Below, in pieces: positions 63,427-64,000 of a stretch of 64,000 nucleotides of DNA. The position numbers and the translations under genes are program-made. The notes under the pieces were generated by a model. The model searched no databases, had not been told where the DNA came from, and worked only from the letters and a program-made list of their open reading frames with translations. The first letter of the stretch is position 1, and every line of letters starts with the position of its first letter. The stretch comes from Leeia aquatica (GTDB lineage Bacteria; Pseudomonadota; Gammaproteobacteria; Burkholderiales; Leeiaceae): contig NZ_JABAIM010000001.1 of the NCBI RefSeq assembly GCF_012641365.1, forward strand, positions 1,240,001 to 1,304,000. Reading direction: 5' to 3'.

Positions 63427-64000
63427 AGCCCCTCCTGGATGGCTGGTGGTGTCTGGCAGGCCCTGGCCTGCTGGCGCAGCCAGTCGCACACCGCCTGTAC
63501 CGCCGGACGGTGTGCCACCTCCTTGCGCCACAACAAATGATAGGCGTAGGGGCCGCACAGGGCAGGATACGGCAAAGCCTGTAGTCGCCCCGATTGCAGA
63601 TCATCCAGTAAATGCGGCAGCGGCGCAATGGCTACGCCTTGCCCATGCCGCGCTGCCTCCAGCGTCAGATAGGTATGCGAGAAGGTCGAACCCAGCCGCC
63701 GCCCTTCCGGCAGTTGCTGCAGGGCAAACCAGCGCGGCCAGTCCAGCTGCTCAGGCAGCCTGGATTCAAAGCGGTCAAACAGCAAGGGCCAGCTCTCGGT
63801 CTGCTGCAATGACAAGCTGCGCAGCAAGGCCGGGGGGGCCACCGCCAGATACCACTCCGGCATCAGCGGTTCATGGGCGAGCGCAGGCCAAGGGCCTGTA
63901 CCAAGCCGAATCGCGATGTCGATCCCCTCGCGCTGCAGGTCTTCCGACGGAATGCTGGCCAGCAGGTTCAGCTCGATCCTCGGGTGCTGCCGTCGGAAAT
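63417..64000 (-). CDS. LysR family regulator (GcvA-like), N-terminus cut by window edge
   Basis: The frame runs off the right edge. The visible 194 residues are the effector-binding domain: RRQHPRIELNLLASIPSEDL, GIDIAIRLGTGPWPALAHEPLMPEWYLAVAPPALL, and FSHTYLTLEAARHGQGVAIAPLPHLLDDLQSGRLQAL, the pattern of GcvA-type regulators. The DNA-binding helix-turn-helix lies outside the window. Its last ten bases overlap the start of the 6PGDH-like gene, so the two are co-translated. Confidence 0.9.
   Translation of the reverse strand, partial: FRRQHPRIELNLLASIPSEDLQREGIDIAIRLGTGPWPALAHEPLMPEWYLAVAPPALLRSLSLQQTESWPLLFDRFESRLPEQLDWPRWFALQQLPEGRRLGSTFSHTYLTLEAARHGQGVAIAPLPHLLDDLQSGRLQALPYPALCGPYAYHLLWRKEVAHRPAVQAVCDWLRQQARACQTPPAIQEGLCG

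Overview
The window is chromosomal DNA from a GC-rich betaproteobacterium, most likely of the Neisseriales/Chromobacteriaceae type. That placement is inferred from protein style, from the order comEC, relA, rhlE and ribosomal genes, and from tRNA-Trp lying between tuf and secE. No mobile element, CRISPR array or rRNA gene was seen, and codon use looks even throughout.

Layout. (1) 1-14 kb: an edge-truncated membrane sensor kinase, rsmJ, the DNA-uptake channel comEC, a conserved protein of unknown role, a lone ParA ATPase, a CDF metal exporter, a synthetase-type relA, cutC, a solo amino-acid binding protein, a glutamine-amidotransferase-like hydrolase and a divergent LysR regulator. (2) 14-23 kb: rhlE with a small thioesterase-like gene; a signalling cassette of soluble histidine kinase, single-domain response regulator and REC-GGDEF-EAL protein; then a quinone oxidoreductase, an HDOD protein and a di-iron beta-lactamase-fold protein. 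(3) 23-53 kb, all on the minus strand: the complete str, S10, spc and alpha ribosomal clusters, preceded in transcription order by secE-nusG-rplKAJL-rpoBC. Read on the minus strand the order is tRNA-Tyr, Gly, Thr, tuf, tRNA-Trp, secE, nusG, rplK, rplA, rplJ, rplL, rpoB, rpoC, rpsL, rpsG, fusA, tuf, rpsJ, rplC and on to rplQ, ending at a bidirectional terminator. (4) 55-57 kb: tRNA-Phe and tRNA-Pro, a membrane diguanylate cyclase and a flavin-reductase-like protein. (5) 58-62.7 kb: a complete ABC importer with a HAD phosphatase, behind a sequence that closely matches a PhoB box. (6) 62.7-64 kb: a protein that aligns with 6-phosphogluconate dehydrogenase but lacks its catalytic residues, translationally coupled to a GcvA-like LysR gene cut by the window edge.

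How it works together. The central block makes ribosomes, RNA polymerase, elongation factors and the Sec channel. Its transcription boundaries are unusually readable: promoters of the form TTGCAA-17-TAGAAT stand before rplC and rplN, and TTGACA-18-TAGAAT before rpsL, each next to or inside a strong hairpin. RNA structures lie where autogenous r-protein control is known in E. coli (the L10 leader, the rpsL-rpsG gap, the rplL-rpoB gap). Two divergent tRNA promoters share one 14-base start-site sequence. The flanks add second-messenger signalling: ppGpp through relA, and cyclic-di-GMP through two GGDEF proteins with intact inhibitory sites, one of which carries an EAL domain that has probably lost activity.

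The candidates most worth following are the PhoB-box importer/phosphatase operon, the 6PGDH-like pseudoenzyme, the nested promoter/terminator between rpsJ and rplC, and the degenerate EAL protein.
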